This document shows positions 7,543-17,207 of a DNA stretch of 37,068 bases, in pieces (position 1 is the stretch's first letter; the number at the start of each line of letters is the position of its first letter). The stretch covers positions 1 through 37,068 of the forward strand of contig JAISWG010000004.1 in NCBI GenBank assembly GCA_031271205.1, written 5' to 3'. Source of the DNA: Endomicrobium sp. (GTDB lineage: Bacteria; Elusimicrobiota; Endomicrobiia; Endomicrobiales; Endomicrobiaceae). The translations under genes were made by a program, and so were the position numbers. The notes beneath the pieces were generated by a model that was given only the letters and a program-made list of their open reading frames with translations, was not told the origin of the DNA and ran no database searches.

Positions 7543-8895
7543 ATGTTTCGTAAAAACCAAAATATACATTTTGTTGGTATAGGTGGTTCGGGAATGTCAG
7601 GGATTGCTGAAGTTTTGATAAATTTGGGCCATAAAGTTTCAGGTTCAGATTTAAAGAAAACATATATTACCGAACATTTAAAATTAATTGGTGCAATAAT
7701 TTTTATAGGACATAAAGCGGCTAATATAAAAGATTCGGATGTTGTGGTAACATCAACTGCTATAAGTAAAAATAATCCTGAGGTTGTTGAGGCATTAAAG
7801 AAAACGATACCCGTTATTTCGCGTATAGAAATGCTTGCCGAGCTTGCAAGGTTAAAATACGCCGTAACTATAGCAGGAACACATGGAAAAACTACTACAA
7901 CTTCTCTTACTTCTCTTATTTTGGATGAGGGAGGTTTTGATCCAACCATAGTCATAGGTGGAAGGCTTAAAAATCTTAAAACCAGCGCAAGACTTGGTAA
8001 GGGGGATTTTATAGTTGCAGAAGCTGATGAATCTGATGGATCATTTTTAAAACTTTCGCCAGTCATTACTGTTATAACAAACATAGATAATGACCATTTG
8101 GATTATTATAATAATATGGAAAATCTTAAAAATGCATTTATAAAACACATAAACTCAGTGCCTTTTTATGGAGCTGCTGTGATTTGTTCGGACAATGAGA
8201 TTATAAGAGAATTAACACCAAAAATTACGAGAAAATATGTTACTTATGGATTTACTGGAAAACCTGACATAAAAGCATCTAATATTAAAATACAGGAAAA
8301 ATGTACAAGTTTCAGTGTAATATATAAAAATAAAAAAATTGGAGACGTTTATATAAAAATTCCAGGAAGACATAATATTTTAAACTCGCTTGGGGCTATA
8401 GGAGTAGGATTGTTGGTTAATATACCTTTTAGCTTGATAGCCAAAGCAATCAATAAATTTAACGGTGTTGGCAGACGATTAGAGATAAAGGGCGAAAAAA
8501 ATGGAATTATGGTGATAGATGATTATGGACACCATCCGACAGAAGTTGCGACTACTATAAAATCTGTGAAAGATTTTTGGCCCAAGCGCAGGCTTGTTGT
8601 TTTGTTTCAGCCTCATAGATATACGAGAACTCAAAATTTGTTTAAAGAATTTGGTAAAAGTTTCTCAGGTGCAGATATCGTGAGGGTGTTAGATATTTAT
8701 CCTGCAGGAGAGAAACATATAAAAGGTGTAAGTTCTGATTTAATACTTGAAAGTCTGAAGAAAAATAAAATCAATGCTGAGCATTTCTCGGATTTGAAAA
8801 CGCTTTTGTCAATATTATCTGAAGGCGATATAGTTTTAACTTTAGGCGCTGGAGATGTATGGAAAAAATCTGAAGAATTGCTGAAGATTATTTAG
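7543..8895 (+). CDS. murC: UDP-N-acetylmuramate--L-alanine ligase
   Basis: Adds L-alanine to UDP-MurNAc, the first amino acid of the peptidoglycan stem, using ATP. The N-terminal UDP-binding loop HFVGIGGSGMSG lies at 9-20, the Mur-ligase P-loop GTHGKTTTT at 112-120, ADESDGSF at 161-168 and DDYGHHPTE at 326-334. I start it at the ATG at 7543 with GAGG upstream, giving 450 residues. An in-frame GTG at 7504 would add 13 residues without a ribosome-binding site. It is first in the intact murC-murB-ddl-ftsQ-ftsA-ftsZ-pgeF series. Confidence 0.96.
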   Translation: MFRKNQNIHFVGIGGSGMSGIAEVLINLGHKVSGSDLKKTYITEHLKLIGAIIFIGHKAANIKDSDVVVTSTAISKNNPEVVEALKKTIPVISRIEMLAELARLKYAVTIAGTHGKTTTTSLTSLILDEGGFDPTIVIGGRLKNLKTSARLGKGDFIVAEADESDGSFLKLSPVITVITNIDNDHLDYYNNMENLKNAFIKHINSVPFYGAAVICSDNEIIRELTPKITRKYVTYGFTGKPDIKASNIKIQEKCTSFSVIYKNKKIGDVYIKIPGRHNILNSLGAIGVGLLVNIPFSLIAKAINKFNGVGRRLEIKGEKNGIMVIDDYGHHPTEVATTIKSVKDFWPKRRLVVLFQPHRYTRTQNLFKEFGKSFSGADIVRVLDIYPAGEKHIKGVSSDLILESLKKNKINAEHFSDLKTLLSILSEGDIVLTLGAGDVWKKSEELLKII

Positions 8896-8910
8896 GGACT
8901 TTGATAAGAA

Positions 8911-9795
8911 ATGGACAAAAGTGTTTTATCTAAATTGGCATCTTTGGGCTGTAGCATTTTTGAGGAAGAGTCTCTTTCAAAACACTGCTCTTTTAGAATA
9001 GGCGGTCCTGCGGATTATTTTATTGAGATTCCCAACGAAGAAGCGTTATCTTTGTTTATAAAAATCATGGGCAATGATAGTTTTTATGTTTTAGGTGTAG
9101 GGACAAATGTTTTGTTTTCTGATAATGGCTATAGGGGAATTGTCATTTCTTTGACTGGTAAACTAAAAGAAATTATTGTTAGTGGAGAGGAAATTTTTTG
9201 TGGCAGCGGAGCATTGCTTTCAGATGTTTTAAATACGGCTCTTAAAAATAATTTAATAGGATTAGAGTTTGTTTCTGGTATTCCAGGTTCTGTAGGAGGT
9301 GCTGTTTACGGCAATGCTGGATTAAGGGACAAATGGATAGACTCTGTGATAAAGGAAGTAGGTGTTTATATTGGTTCTAAAAAAGTATGGCTGAAAAGAA
9401 AACAAATTGATTTTTCCTATAGGAAAAGTAGTCTTGAAAATAGCATCATTTCAGATGTATGTTTTTCCTTGAAAAAGACTACAAAAAATGATAGTTTAGC
9501 AGTGGTGTTTAAAAGTGTGCAGAGACGTCTAAAAACTCAGCCTTTAAATTTTCCCAATGCGGGAAGTATTTTTAAAAATCCTAAAGGTTTCAGCGTTGGA
9601 AAACTTATTGATGAAGTTGGACTTAAAGGTGTTTGCGTTGGCGGAGCTCAAATTTCAGAAATTCACGGAAATTTTATAGTAAATATAGAAAGAGCGTTGG
9701 CAAAGGATGTTTTGGCTTTAATCAGTTTGATAGAAGAAAAAATATATAAACAGTTTAACATAAAACTTGAAACGGAAATAAAGATAATAAAATGA
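8911..9795 (+). CDS. murB: UDP-N-acetylenolpyruvoylglucosamine reductase
   Basis: FAD- and NADPH-dependent reduction that yields UDP-MurNAc, the substrate of MurC encoded just upstream. FAD-binding segments GVGTNVLFSDNGYRG (62-76) and GIPGSVGGAVYGNAG (123-137) are present, with R171 in FSYRKS and the proton-donor serine S219 in NAGSIFKNP. The 294-residue length and lack of the extra loop fit the shorter type II form. The Shine-Dalgarno signal before the ATG at 8911 is poor. The gene ends in a 4-nt ATGA overlap with ddl, implying translational coupling. Confidence 0.95.
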   Translation: MDKSVLSKLASLGCSIFEEESLSKHCSFRIGGPADYFIEIPNEEALSLFIKIMGNDSFYVLGVGTNVLFSDNGYRGIVISLTGKLKEIIVSGEEIFCGSGALLSDVLNTALKNNLIGLEFVSGIPGSVGGAVYGNAGLRDKWIDSVIKEVGVYIGSKKVWLKRKQIDFSYRKSSLENSIISDVCFSLKKTTKNDSLAVVFKSVQRRLKTQPLNFPNAGSIFKNPKGFSVGKLIDEVGLKGVCVGGAQISEIHGNFIVNIERALAKDVLALISLIEEKIYKQFNIKLETEIKIIK

Positions 9796-10745
9796 ATACT
9801 GATGACATTTTAGCAAAATTAAAAAATAAAAAAATAGGCGTTTTGTACGGTGGACTATCCAGCGAAAGAGAAATTTCTATTAAGTCTGGCAAAGTTGTTT
9901 TAGGTGTTTTAAAAAGATTGAAATTAAAAGCAGTTGGTATAGATGTAACCAGAGATGTTGCGGAAAAAATAAAAAAAACAAATATTGACATAGCTTATGT
10001 AATTCTGCATGGGCCATTGGGCGAAGATGGAACTATTCAAGGAATGCTTGAGATTATGGGTATTCCCTATACATGTAGTGGAGTTTTTGCAAGTGCACTT
10101 TCAATGGATAAAGACATCTCAAAGAAATTTTTTAGATGCAATGGAATTCCTACTCCTGACTGGACTGTTATAAGTCAGTTTGAACCATTTGCAGAAATAA
10201 AAAAATATCCCGTTGTTGTAAAGCCAATTTCTCAAGGATCTGCTCTAGGTTTGACAATAGTAAAAAATGTTTCTCAGTTCGCTATTGCCGCTAAAGAGGC
10301 TTTTAAGCACGACAATGAAATAATGGTAGAAAATTTTGTTTCTGGGAAAGAAATTACAGTTGGAGTTTTAGATGGAAAGGCCTTGCCTGTTATAGAGATA
10401 GTTCCTAACGGAGAGTTTTATGACTTTAAGTCTAAATATCAAAAAGGCGGTTCTAGACATATTATTCCTGCAAGAATAAGTAGCATGACTTATTCAAATG
10501 CTCAAAACTACGCAGAAAAAATTTTTAAAATTTTTAAATGTAAAACGTTATGTCGTGTTGATATGATTGTTGATAATAGTAGTAAAATTTGGGTTCTTGA
10601 AAATAATACTATTCCTGGTATGACCGCGACATCACTTTTGCCCGACGCAAGTAAAGCCATAGGTTATGATTTTAATAACTTGGTTCTAAAAATTGTAGAG
10701 AGTGCTTTATATGGTAGCAAAAAAAGGGAACCGCTACGCTTATAA
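9792..10745 (+). CDS. ddl: D-alanine--D-alanine ligase
   Basis: ATP-grasp enzyme that forms D-Ala-D-Ala for the stem peptide. Visible motifs: GGLSSEREISIKSG near 20-33, HGPLGEDGT with the GEDG signature, the ATP-grasp VVKPISQGSALG, and the C-terminal metal-binding ENNTIPGMTATS. The usual E-x-N of that last motif is kept as E-N-N. 317 residues is normal. Its ATG overlaps the murB stop by 4 nt and its 3' end overlaps ftsQ by about 35 nt, a compact arrangement within one operon. Confidence 0.95.
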   Translation: MNTDDILAKLKNKKIGVLYGGLSSEREISIKSGKVVLGVLKRLKLKAVGIDVTRDVAEKIKKTNIDIAYVILHGPLGEDGTIQGMLEIMGIPYTCSGVFASALSMDKDISKKFFRCNGIPTPDWTVISQFEPFAEIKKYPVVVKPISQGSALGLTIVKNVSQFAIAAKEAFKHDNEIMVENFVSGKEITVGVLDGKALPVIEIVPNGEFYDFKSKYQKGGSRHIIPARISSMTYSNAQNYAEKIFKIFKCKTLCRVDMIVDNSSKIWVLENNTIPGMTATSLLPDASKAIGYDFNNLVLKIVESALYGSKKREPLRL

Positions 10746-11529
10746 AGCGGTGCATGTAAACAACATTTACTTCAGAAATAAAAAAATAAGAAAAATTTTT
10801 AAAATTTTTTTGTATTTGGTGTTTTTTGGAGGGATTGCCTACGGTTTGTATTTTGGCATAAATGAACTGCTTAACATAGCTTATAAATCCGATAAAATTG
10901 TTATAAAGGACATAAATATAGTTGGAGCTAAAAATATTACAAAGGCTGAAATAAAGGAGCTTCTTCCTTTTAAAATTGGCGATAATCTTTTAAAAGTGAA
11001 ATTATCTGAGGCTGAGGCTGAGATAAAAAAATTAAAACAGGAGCTGAAAAATATTGTTATTAATAGGCGTTGGCAAAAAATTAAAATTAAACTTTATGAA
11101 AGGACACCTGAAGCTTTTATAGTTCAAAACGGTGAGATTCGTGGAATAGATTTCGATGATAAGCCATTTCCTCTCCGCGGTTTTATGAGCGAGATGAAAA
11201 TTCCTAAAATTGTTTATAAGAGCGATGAAGAGAGGAAACGGCTTTTGGATTTTATAAAGAGATTTAAATTTATTTGCGATGGATTTTTAGATAATATTTT
11301 GGAAATGAGAATAAATAATACAGACGATATTATTTTTGTTACTGCAGATAGTATGACGATTATTTGGGGGGAAGAAATGCCTGAACATTTGTCCAATAAA
11401 TTTAAAAAATTTAGAAAAGTTTATGGTGATGCAATCTCTAGATTTAAACAAATAGAGTATTTAAATATGAATCTTTATTCTTCTGGCAGAATTATTGTAA
11501 AACCTGTAACTGGAATATTAGCGAAATAA
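10711..11529 (+). CDS. ftsQ: Cell division protein FtsQ (POTRA domain)
   Basis: Bitopic divisome protein of 272 residues. It has a basic N-terminal tail, one membrane segment at about 30-50 (IFLYLVFFGGIAYGLYFGI), then a POTRA-type domain from about 62 (KIVIKDINIVGAKNITKAEI) and the conserved KIKLYERTPEAFI stretch. It recruits FtsL/FtsB and later divisome parts. I start it at the ATG at 10711 with GAGAG upstream; a GTG at 10702 is in frame. The position between ddl and ftsA is the classical one and supports the call, since FtsQ sequences are poorly conserved. Confidence 0.9.
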   Translation: MVAKKGNRYAYKAVHVNNIYFRNKKIRKIFKIFLYLVFFGGIAYGLYFGINELLNIAYKSDKIVIKDINIVGAKNITKAEIKELLPFKIGDNLLKVKLSEAEAEIKKLKQELKNIVINRRWQKIKIKLYERTPEAFIVQNGEIRGIDFDDKPFPLRGFMSEMKIPKIVYKSDEERKRLLDFIKRFKFICDGFLDNILEMRINNTDDIIFVTADSMTIIWGEEMPEHLSNKFKKFRKVYGDAISRFKQIEYLNMNLYSSGRIIVKPVTGILAK

Positions 11530-11578
11530 ATTTAACTTAATACATATAAATTAATTATTTGTTGGCAGAGGATTAAAA

Positions 11579-12820
11579 ATGCCTAAAAAAAATCTTGTGG
11601 CAGGTCTTGATATTGGCAGTAATCAAATTTGTTGTGTTGCTGGCACTTGTGATGAGGAGACAAGAATTTCAAAAATTCTTAGTGCGGTTTCAATGCCGTG
11701 TGATGGAATTAAAGCGGGTGCTGTTATTAACATACAGGAAGTGGCTCTTGTAACAGGTAAAGCTTTTGAAGAAATTGAGAAAATTGCTGGTGGCCAGATA
11801 GGAAAAGTTATTGTTGCTTTGAGAGGCAATTTTATCCAATCTAGAAATTCCAAAGGTGTATCAAACATCAACTATTCCAATAGGGAAGTTATGGAAGAAA
11901 CCGTAGAGAATGCTTTGGAAAGTGCAAAAAAACAGATAAAAATGGAGCCGGATCAAGAAATATTGCAGATAGTTCCGCGTGAATATATACTAAACCAGCA
12001 AAGAGGGATCCAAAATCCTATTGGAATGGAAGGAACTTATATAGAAGTTGATGTACATGCTTTTATAGCCTCAAGCAGTAATATAGGAAACATAAACAAA
12101 GCGATGGCATGTGTAGGTGTAAATTGTGACGATATGATTTATGGATATTTGGCTACCAGCGATATTCTGATTACTAAAGAAGAAAAAGAATTGAGTTGTC
12201 TTGTTATTGATTTTGGTGGTCTTACCATAGGACTTGTTCATTATGTTGATGGAATAATAAGACATACAGATGAAATTTTTGATGGTTCTGATTATATAAC
12301 AAGAGATATAGGTCATAGATTAAGGGCTGCTTACTCTGTTTCAAAAGAAATTAAGGAAAAATATGGCGCAGCATTTGTTTATACTGATTTTATTAATGAA
12401 GAGTTTGAATATAGAGCTGTAGATGGTAGAAATATAAAAAAATGTAATAGGCATGATCTTGTAAATACTATAATAACACCTCGAGTAGATAGAATTTTAT
12501 ACGAAATAAAAGAATTAACGAGAAAAAATAATTATGGGGATGAATTTCTTTCTGGTGGAATAATTCTTGCAGGTGGTGGCAGCAGTCTTCCAGGTCTTGC
12601 TGAGGCCTTTGAAAAAGCGTTTAATTGTTCGGCCAGAACCGGAAGTCTAAGCTTAGACAAGGTTGTAGGTCGCGATGAAATATTATTAAATCCGTCTTAT
12701 GCTACAGCGATAGGAGCTGTAGTTTCAAGTCTTTCAAATTTAAGGTTTTATTTAAAAAAGAAATCTTCAAAGATTGGAGTAGTGTCTAAAATATCAAAAT
12801 GGTTTGAGGAGATTTTTTAA
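11579..12820 (+). CDS. ftsA: Cell division protein FtsA
   Basis: Actin-like ATPase that anchors FtsZ to the membrane. The phosphate-1 loop AGLDIGSNQICCVAG lies at 8-22, phosphate-2 VIDFGGLTIGL lies mid-protein, and the adenosine motif ILAGGGSSLPGL is near the C-terminus. The last residues, KISKWFEEIF, form the expected amphipathic membrane-targeting helix. 413 residues is normal. The stop (12818-12820) abuts the ftsZ ATG with no gap, so translation of the two partners is probably coupled. Upstream GCAGAGGA serves as ribosome-binding site. Confidence 0.96.
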   Translation: MPKKNLVAGLDIGSNQICCVAGTCDEETRISKILSAVSMPCDGIKAGAVINIQEVALVTGKAFEEIEKIAGGQIGKVIVALRGNFIQSRNSKGVSNINYSNREVMEETVENALESAKKQIKMEPDQEILQIVPREYILNQQRGIQNPIGMEGTYIEVDVHAFIASSSNIGNINKAMACVGVNCDDMIYGYLATSDILITKEEKELSCLVIDFGGLTIGLVHYVDGIIRHTDEIFDGSDYITRDIGHRLRAAYSVSKEIKEKYGAAFVYTDFINEEFEYRAVDGRNIKKCNRHDLVNTIITPRVDRILYEIKELTRKNNYGDEFLSGGIILAGGGSSLPGLAEAFEKAFNCSARTGSLSLDKVVGRDEILLNPSYATAIGAVVSSLSNLRFYLKKKSSKIGVVSKISKWFEEIF

Positions 12821-13915
12821 ATGAATATAAAGCTAGTATTGCCTTCAAAGGATGCGAATACGGGACAGCCTGCTGTAATAAAGGTAATGGGTGTTGGTGG
12901 AGGTGGTTGTAATGCCATTAATAGAATGATTGCTGCTAATGTCGGCAATGTGGAATTTGTTGCTATAAATACTGATGCACAAGCTTTGCTCAAATCATCT
13001 GCTCCGGATATTTTGCAGATAGGCGAAAAAATAACAAAAGGTCTTGGTGTAGGTGGAAATCCTGAAGTTGGTAAGCAAGCGGCGGAAGAAAGTATTGAAG
13101 AAATAAAGGGAAGACTTGTCGGTACAGATATGATTTTTGTAACTGCAGGTATGGGAGGCGGAACAGGGACAGGAGCTGCTCCGATAATTGCAAAACTTGC
13201 AAAAGAAGTTGGGATATTAACCGTCGGTGTTGTTACAAAACCTTTTGAACACGAAGGTAAAATAAGAATGCAGCAAGCCGAAGATGGAATAAAGAACCTT
13301 AAAGAATATACAGATGCTTTAATAGTCATTCCAAACGAAAGAGTTTTTAATGTTATAAATGAGAGGGTGGCTCTCGATGCTTTTTATTATATTATAGATG
13401 ATGTCTTAAGACAGAGCATTCAGGCCATAACGGACGTTATAACAGTTACTGGCGAGATTAACAGGGATTTTGCAGATGTAAAAAATATCTTGTTAAGTTC
13501 AGGAACTGCTTTAATTGGTATAGGTGAAAGTTCTGGATCTGATTTTAAAGAGGCTGTTAAAAAAGCTGTAACAAGCCCCCTTTTAGATAATTACGATATT
13601 TCAAAAGCAACTAAAGCACTAGTAAATATAACTACAAATTCAAATATTGCCGCAATAAAACTTCAAGAGATATTTAACGATATTAAAAATTATGGTATTA
13701 ACGGTCATGTTTTTTTTGGACAGACTATAGATAACAGACTTGATGACAAAATTAAAATTACAATTATTGCTACAGGATTTCAACTTGAAGATTATAAAAA
13801 AGATCCAAAAGAAATACAATCTGACTTCTTTTCACAACAGATTTCTTCTAACTCCGAAAATATTGAGCCGTCAAAACCAGCGTACACATATTGGAAGCCA
13901 AAATTTTTAAAATAA
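12821..13915 (+). CDS. ftsZ: Cell division protein FtsZ
   Basis: Tubulin-like GTPase that forms the division ring. GVGGGGCNAINRM at 24-36, the tubulin signature GGGTGTG at 112-118, and the synergy-loop region INRDFADVKNIL near 213-224 are all present. The 364 residues include a short linker. The C-terminal peptide reads YWKPKFLK, a divergent form of the usual D-I-P-x-F-L-R tail that binds FtsA. No Shine-Dalgarno of its own is clear, fitting re-initiation from ftsA, which ends immediately before. Confidence 0.97.
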   Translation: MNIKLVLPSKDANTGQPAVIKVMGVGGGGCNAINRMIAANVGNVEFVAINTDAQALLKSSAPDILQIGEKITKGLGVGGNPEVGKQAAEESIEEIKGRLVGTDMIFVTAGMGGGTGTGAAPIIAKLAKEVGILTVGVVTKPFEHEGKIRMQQAEDGIKNLKEYTDALIVIPNERVFNVINERVALDAFYYIIDDVLRQSIQAITDVITVTGEINRDFADVKNILLSSGTALIGIGESSGSDFKEAVKKAVTSPLLDNYDISKATKALVNITTNSNIAAIKLQEIFNDIKNYGINGHVFFGQTIDNRLDDKIKITIIATGFQLEDYKKDPKEIQSDFFSQQISSNSENIEPSKPAYTYWKPKFLK

Positions 13916-13958
13916 TCTATAATAAGTATAAACTGTCAGAAAAATATTGACTAATGAT

Positions 13959-14627
13959 ATGGGAAAAAATCGAACTACAAAAATGAATTTCATATTTTCT
14001 GCAAATTTTCATTACAAACATTTTACAACCACTAAATTAGCTGGGAATATGAAAAATAGGACCGAGAGGGATTCTTTCTTTCGATCAGTTGATTTAAACT
14101 CCGGAAATTTAGTTCTTGCTAACCAGGTTCATGGGAATGCTATAAAAATTGTTAAACGTTGCGACAAGAATACTTTTATTGATAGTTGCGATGGTTTAAT
14201 AACAAATGATAGAAATTTATTGTTGGGTATTTTTACCGCTGATTGTATTCCTATTCTTGTTTCTTGTAGTGATGGTGAAGTTAAGGCTGCGATACATGTT
14301 GGTTGGAAAGGACTTTATCTGGGAATAATTGAGAACGCAATAGGAATATTAATAAATGATTTTTGTATAAGTTCTAAAAGCTTAAAAGTTTATATAGGTC
14401 CTCATATTCGTTCTTGTTGCTACAGAACCGGATCCGAAATGGAAAACAAGTTTAATATTAAACTTGTAAACGGTAAATTAGATTTATCTGCGATACTTTG
14501 TACTAAGTTAGAAAGCTACGGTGTTAACGAAATTTTTGATGTTAATCAATGTACTTGTCACAATGAACAGTTATTTTTCTCTTATAGGCGTGACTGCTGT
14601 ACTGATAGGCTTCTTTCTGTAATATAA
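13959..14627 (+). CDS. pgeF: YfiH/PgeF-family protein (laccase domain)
   Basis: Member of the former multicopper polyphenol oxidase family. Family members include PgeF, a peptidoglycan editing factor, and proteins with purine nucleoside phosphorylase activity. The metal ligands are visible: H58 in NQVHGN, C96 in FTADCIPIL and H113 in HVGWKGL; IGPHIRSCCY also matches. With the ATG at 13959 the protein has 222 residues; ATG 13983 and TTG 13947 are alternatives and none has a good ribosome-binding site. It closes the division operon 43 nt after ftsZ, a common position for this gene. Confidence 0.88.
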   Translation: MGKNRTTKMNFIFSANFHYKHFTTTKLAGNMKNRTERDSFFRSVDLNSGNLVLANQVHGNAIKIVKRCDKNTFIDSCDGLITNDRNLLLGIFTADCIPILVSCSDGEVKAAIHVGWKGLYLGIIENAIGILINDFCISSKSLKVYIGPHIRSCCYRTGSEMENKFNIKLVNGKLDLSAILCTKLESYGVNEIFDVNQCTCHNEQLFFSYRRDCCTDRLLSVI

Positions 14628-15438
14628 AATCATAATTTTTACCTTATATTTATTAGTTTAGTATAATACTTGTCGTTAACGTTGTGCATTTTATTCGGAG
14701 AGGTTAAGTATATTTTTAAAATTGATGGAAATCAGAGAATTTAATATATAAAGTTAACAGAGAAACAGCAAAACTTTATCTTAGTTTTATATCACTTTTC
14801 ATTTCCTGCAAAATGAAGTTTTAAAAACCATATTTATAAAAATATTTTTGGTAAGAATTTCTATATATACATATATGTAGAAATAATAGTAAGCGCTTTC
14901 AGAGAAATTTGAAACTGCGGTAAAAAGTGTTGTTTAATGTTATTGAGTGACGACACTCTCGCACATCAAACTGCAATGATATTTTATTTAGTAGATATTC
15001 TTTTTGGAGTTCTATCAGAAATTTATAAGAGTAGTACGAATTTTTGTGTAGTTCTAGTAGAAAATTCTAACTATGATCTGTTTTAAATGTAACACTTTTA
15101 GACATTTTTTGTTGAAACTGATATTAAAATATGTACTATATGATGAGCTTAAAAATATTATTCTGACGCAGAACAACACAGTATTTTTATTACATATAAG
15201 ATTTCAATAGAGTCTAACGGTAAAGGTAAAACAGTTTTAATAGTTAAAAAAGTTGTAGTTTTATATAAAATATACTTAAAATTTTTGAAAAAATAATGCA
15301 AATTTGACAAAAATTGAATTGTAACTGATTAAGAAAAAATTTGAATATATGTTTTTGTTGATTTTAAATGGTATTTTAATACTAAAATATAATTAAGGGA
15401 TAAAAAAGTTTGGACAGATACCCCCATGGGAGCATAGC
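14628..15438 (+). pseudogene. Non-coding gap with an eroded gene fragment
   Basis: About 800 nt with no intact gene. Two adjoining pieces look protein-like: ALSEKFETAVKSVV (14893-14934) and, in another frame, ATG 14937 to stop 15084-15086 (49 codons, MLLSDDTLAHQTAMIFYLVD...). A third lies at about 15161-15240. A TTGACA occurs at 15304-15309 without a good -10. The middle piece weakly resembles a stretch of histidinol dehydrogenase, which would fit its place before hisC, but I cannot support that firmly. Confidence 0.3.
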
Positions 15439-16560
15439 ATGAATATACAAAGTATTATTAGAAAAACTTGTGATGGGTTTAAGCCTTATGTTTCAGGCAA
15501 ATCTATAAATGAGATAAAAAGAAAATACAACCTTAAGGCAGTTATAAAACTTGCGTCAAATGAAAATTCTTTAGGAGCTTCAAAAAAAGCCATTAAAGTG
15601 TTAAGAGATAATTTTGATAAGGTGTTTTTTTATCCTGATTCAAGTTCTTTTAACTTGAAACAATCTTTATCTAAGCGATATCAGTTGCCAGTAGGAAATA
15701 TTTTTACTGCGGCTGGCGGAGATGAGATAATAGAGCTTATAGCAAAGTTGTTTTTTAACCCTGAAGACGAGGTTGTAATTTCAAAATATTCATTTTTAAG
15801 ATATGCAATGGCTGTACAGCTTATGGGATCTAAATCTGTAGTAGTTTCGATGAGCGAAGACTTTAAATATGATTTGCAAGCCTTGGCAAAAGCTTGTGGT
15901 AAAAATACAAAAGCGGTTTTTGTAACAAATCCCAACAATCCTACGGGAACGTATAATACAAAAAAAGAATTTTCTATATTCTTGAAAGATTTGCCTTTAA
16001 ACAAGTTTGGTATTAAGCCTATAGTAATTCTTGATGAAGCTTATTTTGAATATGCGTCTTTAGAAAAAGATTATCCCGACGGGCTTGACTATTTGAAAGA
16101 TAACATAAACTTAGTAGTTTTTAGGACTTTTTCAAAAATTTATGGACTTGCAGGTTTAAGAGTAGCGTATGGTTTTGCCAACGAGGATATAGTAGATTAT
16201 ATTGAAAGAACAAGACCTCCTTTCAATGTTAATCTCTTAGCGCAAATTGCTGCTTCTGCGGCAATAACAGATAAAGATCATGTGATGCATAGCCAAAAGC
16301 TTGTAGCTAAAGAAAGGCAGTATTTATATGAAGAATTTGAAAAAATTGGTGTAAAATATGTTAAATCAGTAGCAAACTTTATTCTTTTTAATTCATTTCT
16401 ATTTATGGGGAAAGATATTTTTTCTAAACTTTTAAAAGAAGGTGTGATAATAAGAGATATGGACGAATATGAACTTCCAAATTGGGTAAGAGTTACAATA
16501 GGTCTTCACAAAGAAAATAAATTGTTTATAGAAAAATTAAAAAAATTTTTGAAGTCCTAA
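15439..16560 (+). CDS. hisC: Histidinol-phosphate aminotransferase
   Basis: Fold-I PLP aminotransferase of 373 residues. It has IKLASNENSLG at 36-46, the TNPNNPTGTY motif at 163-172, DEAYFEYA at 199-206, the PLP lysine K233 in TFSKIYGLAGLRVAYG, and the C-terminal arginine motif WVRVTIG. The sequence is HisC type. HisC enzymes often also transaminate prephenate, tyrosine or phenylalanine, and here no other his genes are in view while an aroA remnant follows, so an aromatic role is possible. GGGAG sits 6 nt before the ATG at 15439. Confidence 0.92.
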   Translation: MNIQSIIRKTCDGFKPYVSGKSINEIKRKYNLKAVIKLASNENSLGASKKAIKVLRDNFDKVFFYPDSSSFNLKQSLSKRYQLPVGNIFTAAGGDEIIELIAKLFFNPEDEVVISKYSFLRYAMAVQLMGSKSVVVSMSEDFKYDLQALAKACGKNTKAVFVTNPNNPTGTYNTKKEFSIFLKDLPLNKFGIKPIVILDEAYFEYASLEKDYPDGLDYLKDNINLVVFRTFSKIYGLAGLRVAYGFANEDIVDYIERTRPPFNVNLLAQIAASAAITDKDHVMHSQKLVAKERQYLYEEFEKIGVKYVKSVANFILFNSFLFMGKDIFSKLLKEGVIIRDMDEYELPNWVRVTIGLHKENKLFIEKLKKFLKS

Positions 16561-16563
16561 AAA

Positions 16564-17199
16564 TTGAATTTTGTAATAATAACAATAAAATCTGTCGCAA
16601 AACTGAAAGATATTGCTATTTTTGCAGAAAAGATTATAAATGGTTAGAGTGCAACATAATAATACAAGCCTCATATATCAAAAGATAATGACATTACAAT
16701 TACAGAATAAACATTATTCCGAGTGGGAAAAAGGCTGTTGATTTAACACATTAAGTTCTGTTCCTAAATTGGTGAGTATAGAGAGTTTTTTTTGGTGGTT
16801 GATCACATATTTTCAGATAATTAATAGATAAATGATTTGCATGAAAAATATGTTAATTCTGAAAATACAGTCATGAAGAATCGTGTTACATTTTTTCAGG
16901 TACCAAGTCTAAATGAGGCTATAGCGAACTGGTTTAATGGTTTTTATGGAAGTGATATATGCAGAATTGGGGAAAATATTGAAGAAATTGTTGACAGTGT
17001 AAAAATTACTAATACTGATCATAAAAAATTTTGTTATAAGTGGAGGTTTGTTTTTTTTGGATTATCAATATTTTCTGTGTAAAAGTTAGTTTTATACGAG
17101 AGTAATGGTAATTTAAACAAAAGTTTTGATCATAAATATTTTGCCAATATTATGAAAATTGTAAATATAAATGAGACTAATTACAAGAGATTAAGTTAA
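16564..17199 (+). pseudogene. aroA: aroA remnant (EPSP synthase), internally deleted
   Basis: Three pieces in order resemble 3-phosphoshikimate 1-carboxyvinyltransferase. Near 16570: ITIKSVAKLKDIAIFAEK, like the N-terminal I-x-I-K...KLKG.I.vPgDKSI. At 16873-17082, NRV...L...G then IVDSVKITNTDHKKF resembles the R..........DHRiaM region. At 17101-17199, NLNKSFDHKYFANIM resembles the C-terminal v.KSFP.FF..L. Frames differ and stops interrupt. At about 640 nt it is half the normal gene length, so the middle is gone. Gene order hisC-aroA-cmk-plsC-ispH occurs in other bacteria and supports the reading. Identity comes from motifs only. Confidence 0.5.
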
Positions 17200-17207
17200 C
17201 AATAAAA

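Noticed and set aside
7449-8084. 211-codon minus-strand frame across murC
   Set aside because: Lies antisense to conserved MurC motifs; its composition is the mirror of the real gene.
12817-13329. 170-codon minus-strand frame across ftsZ
   Set aside because: Shadow of the FtsZ GTP-binding domain, Pro/Ser-rich as expected for antisense.
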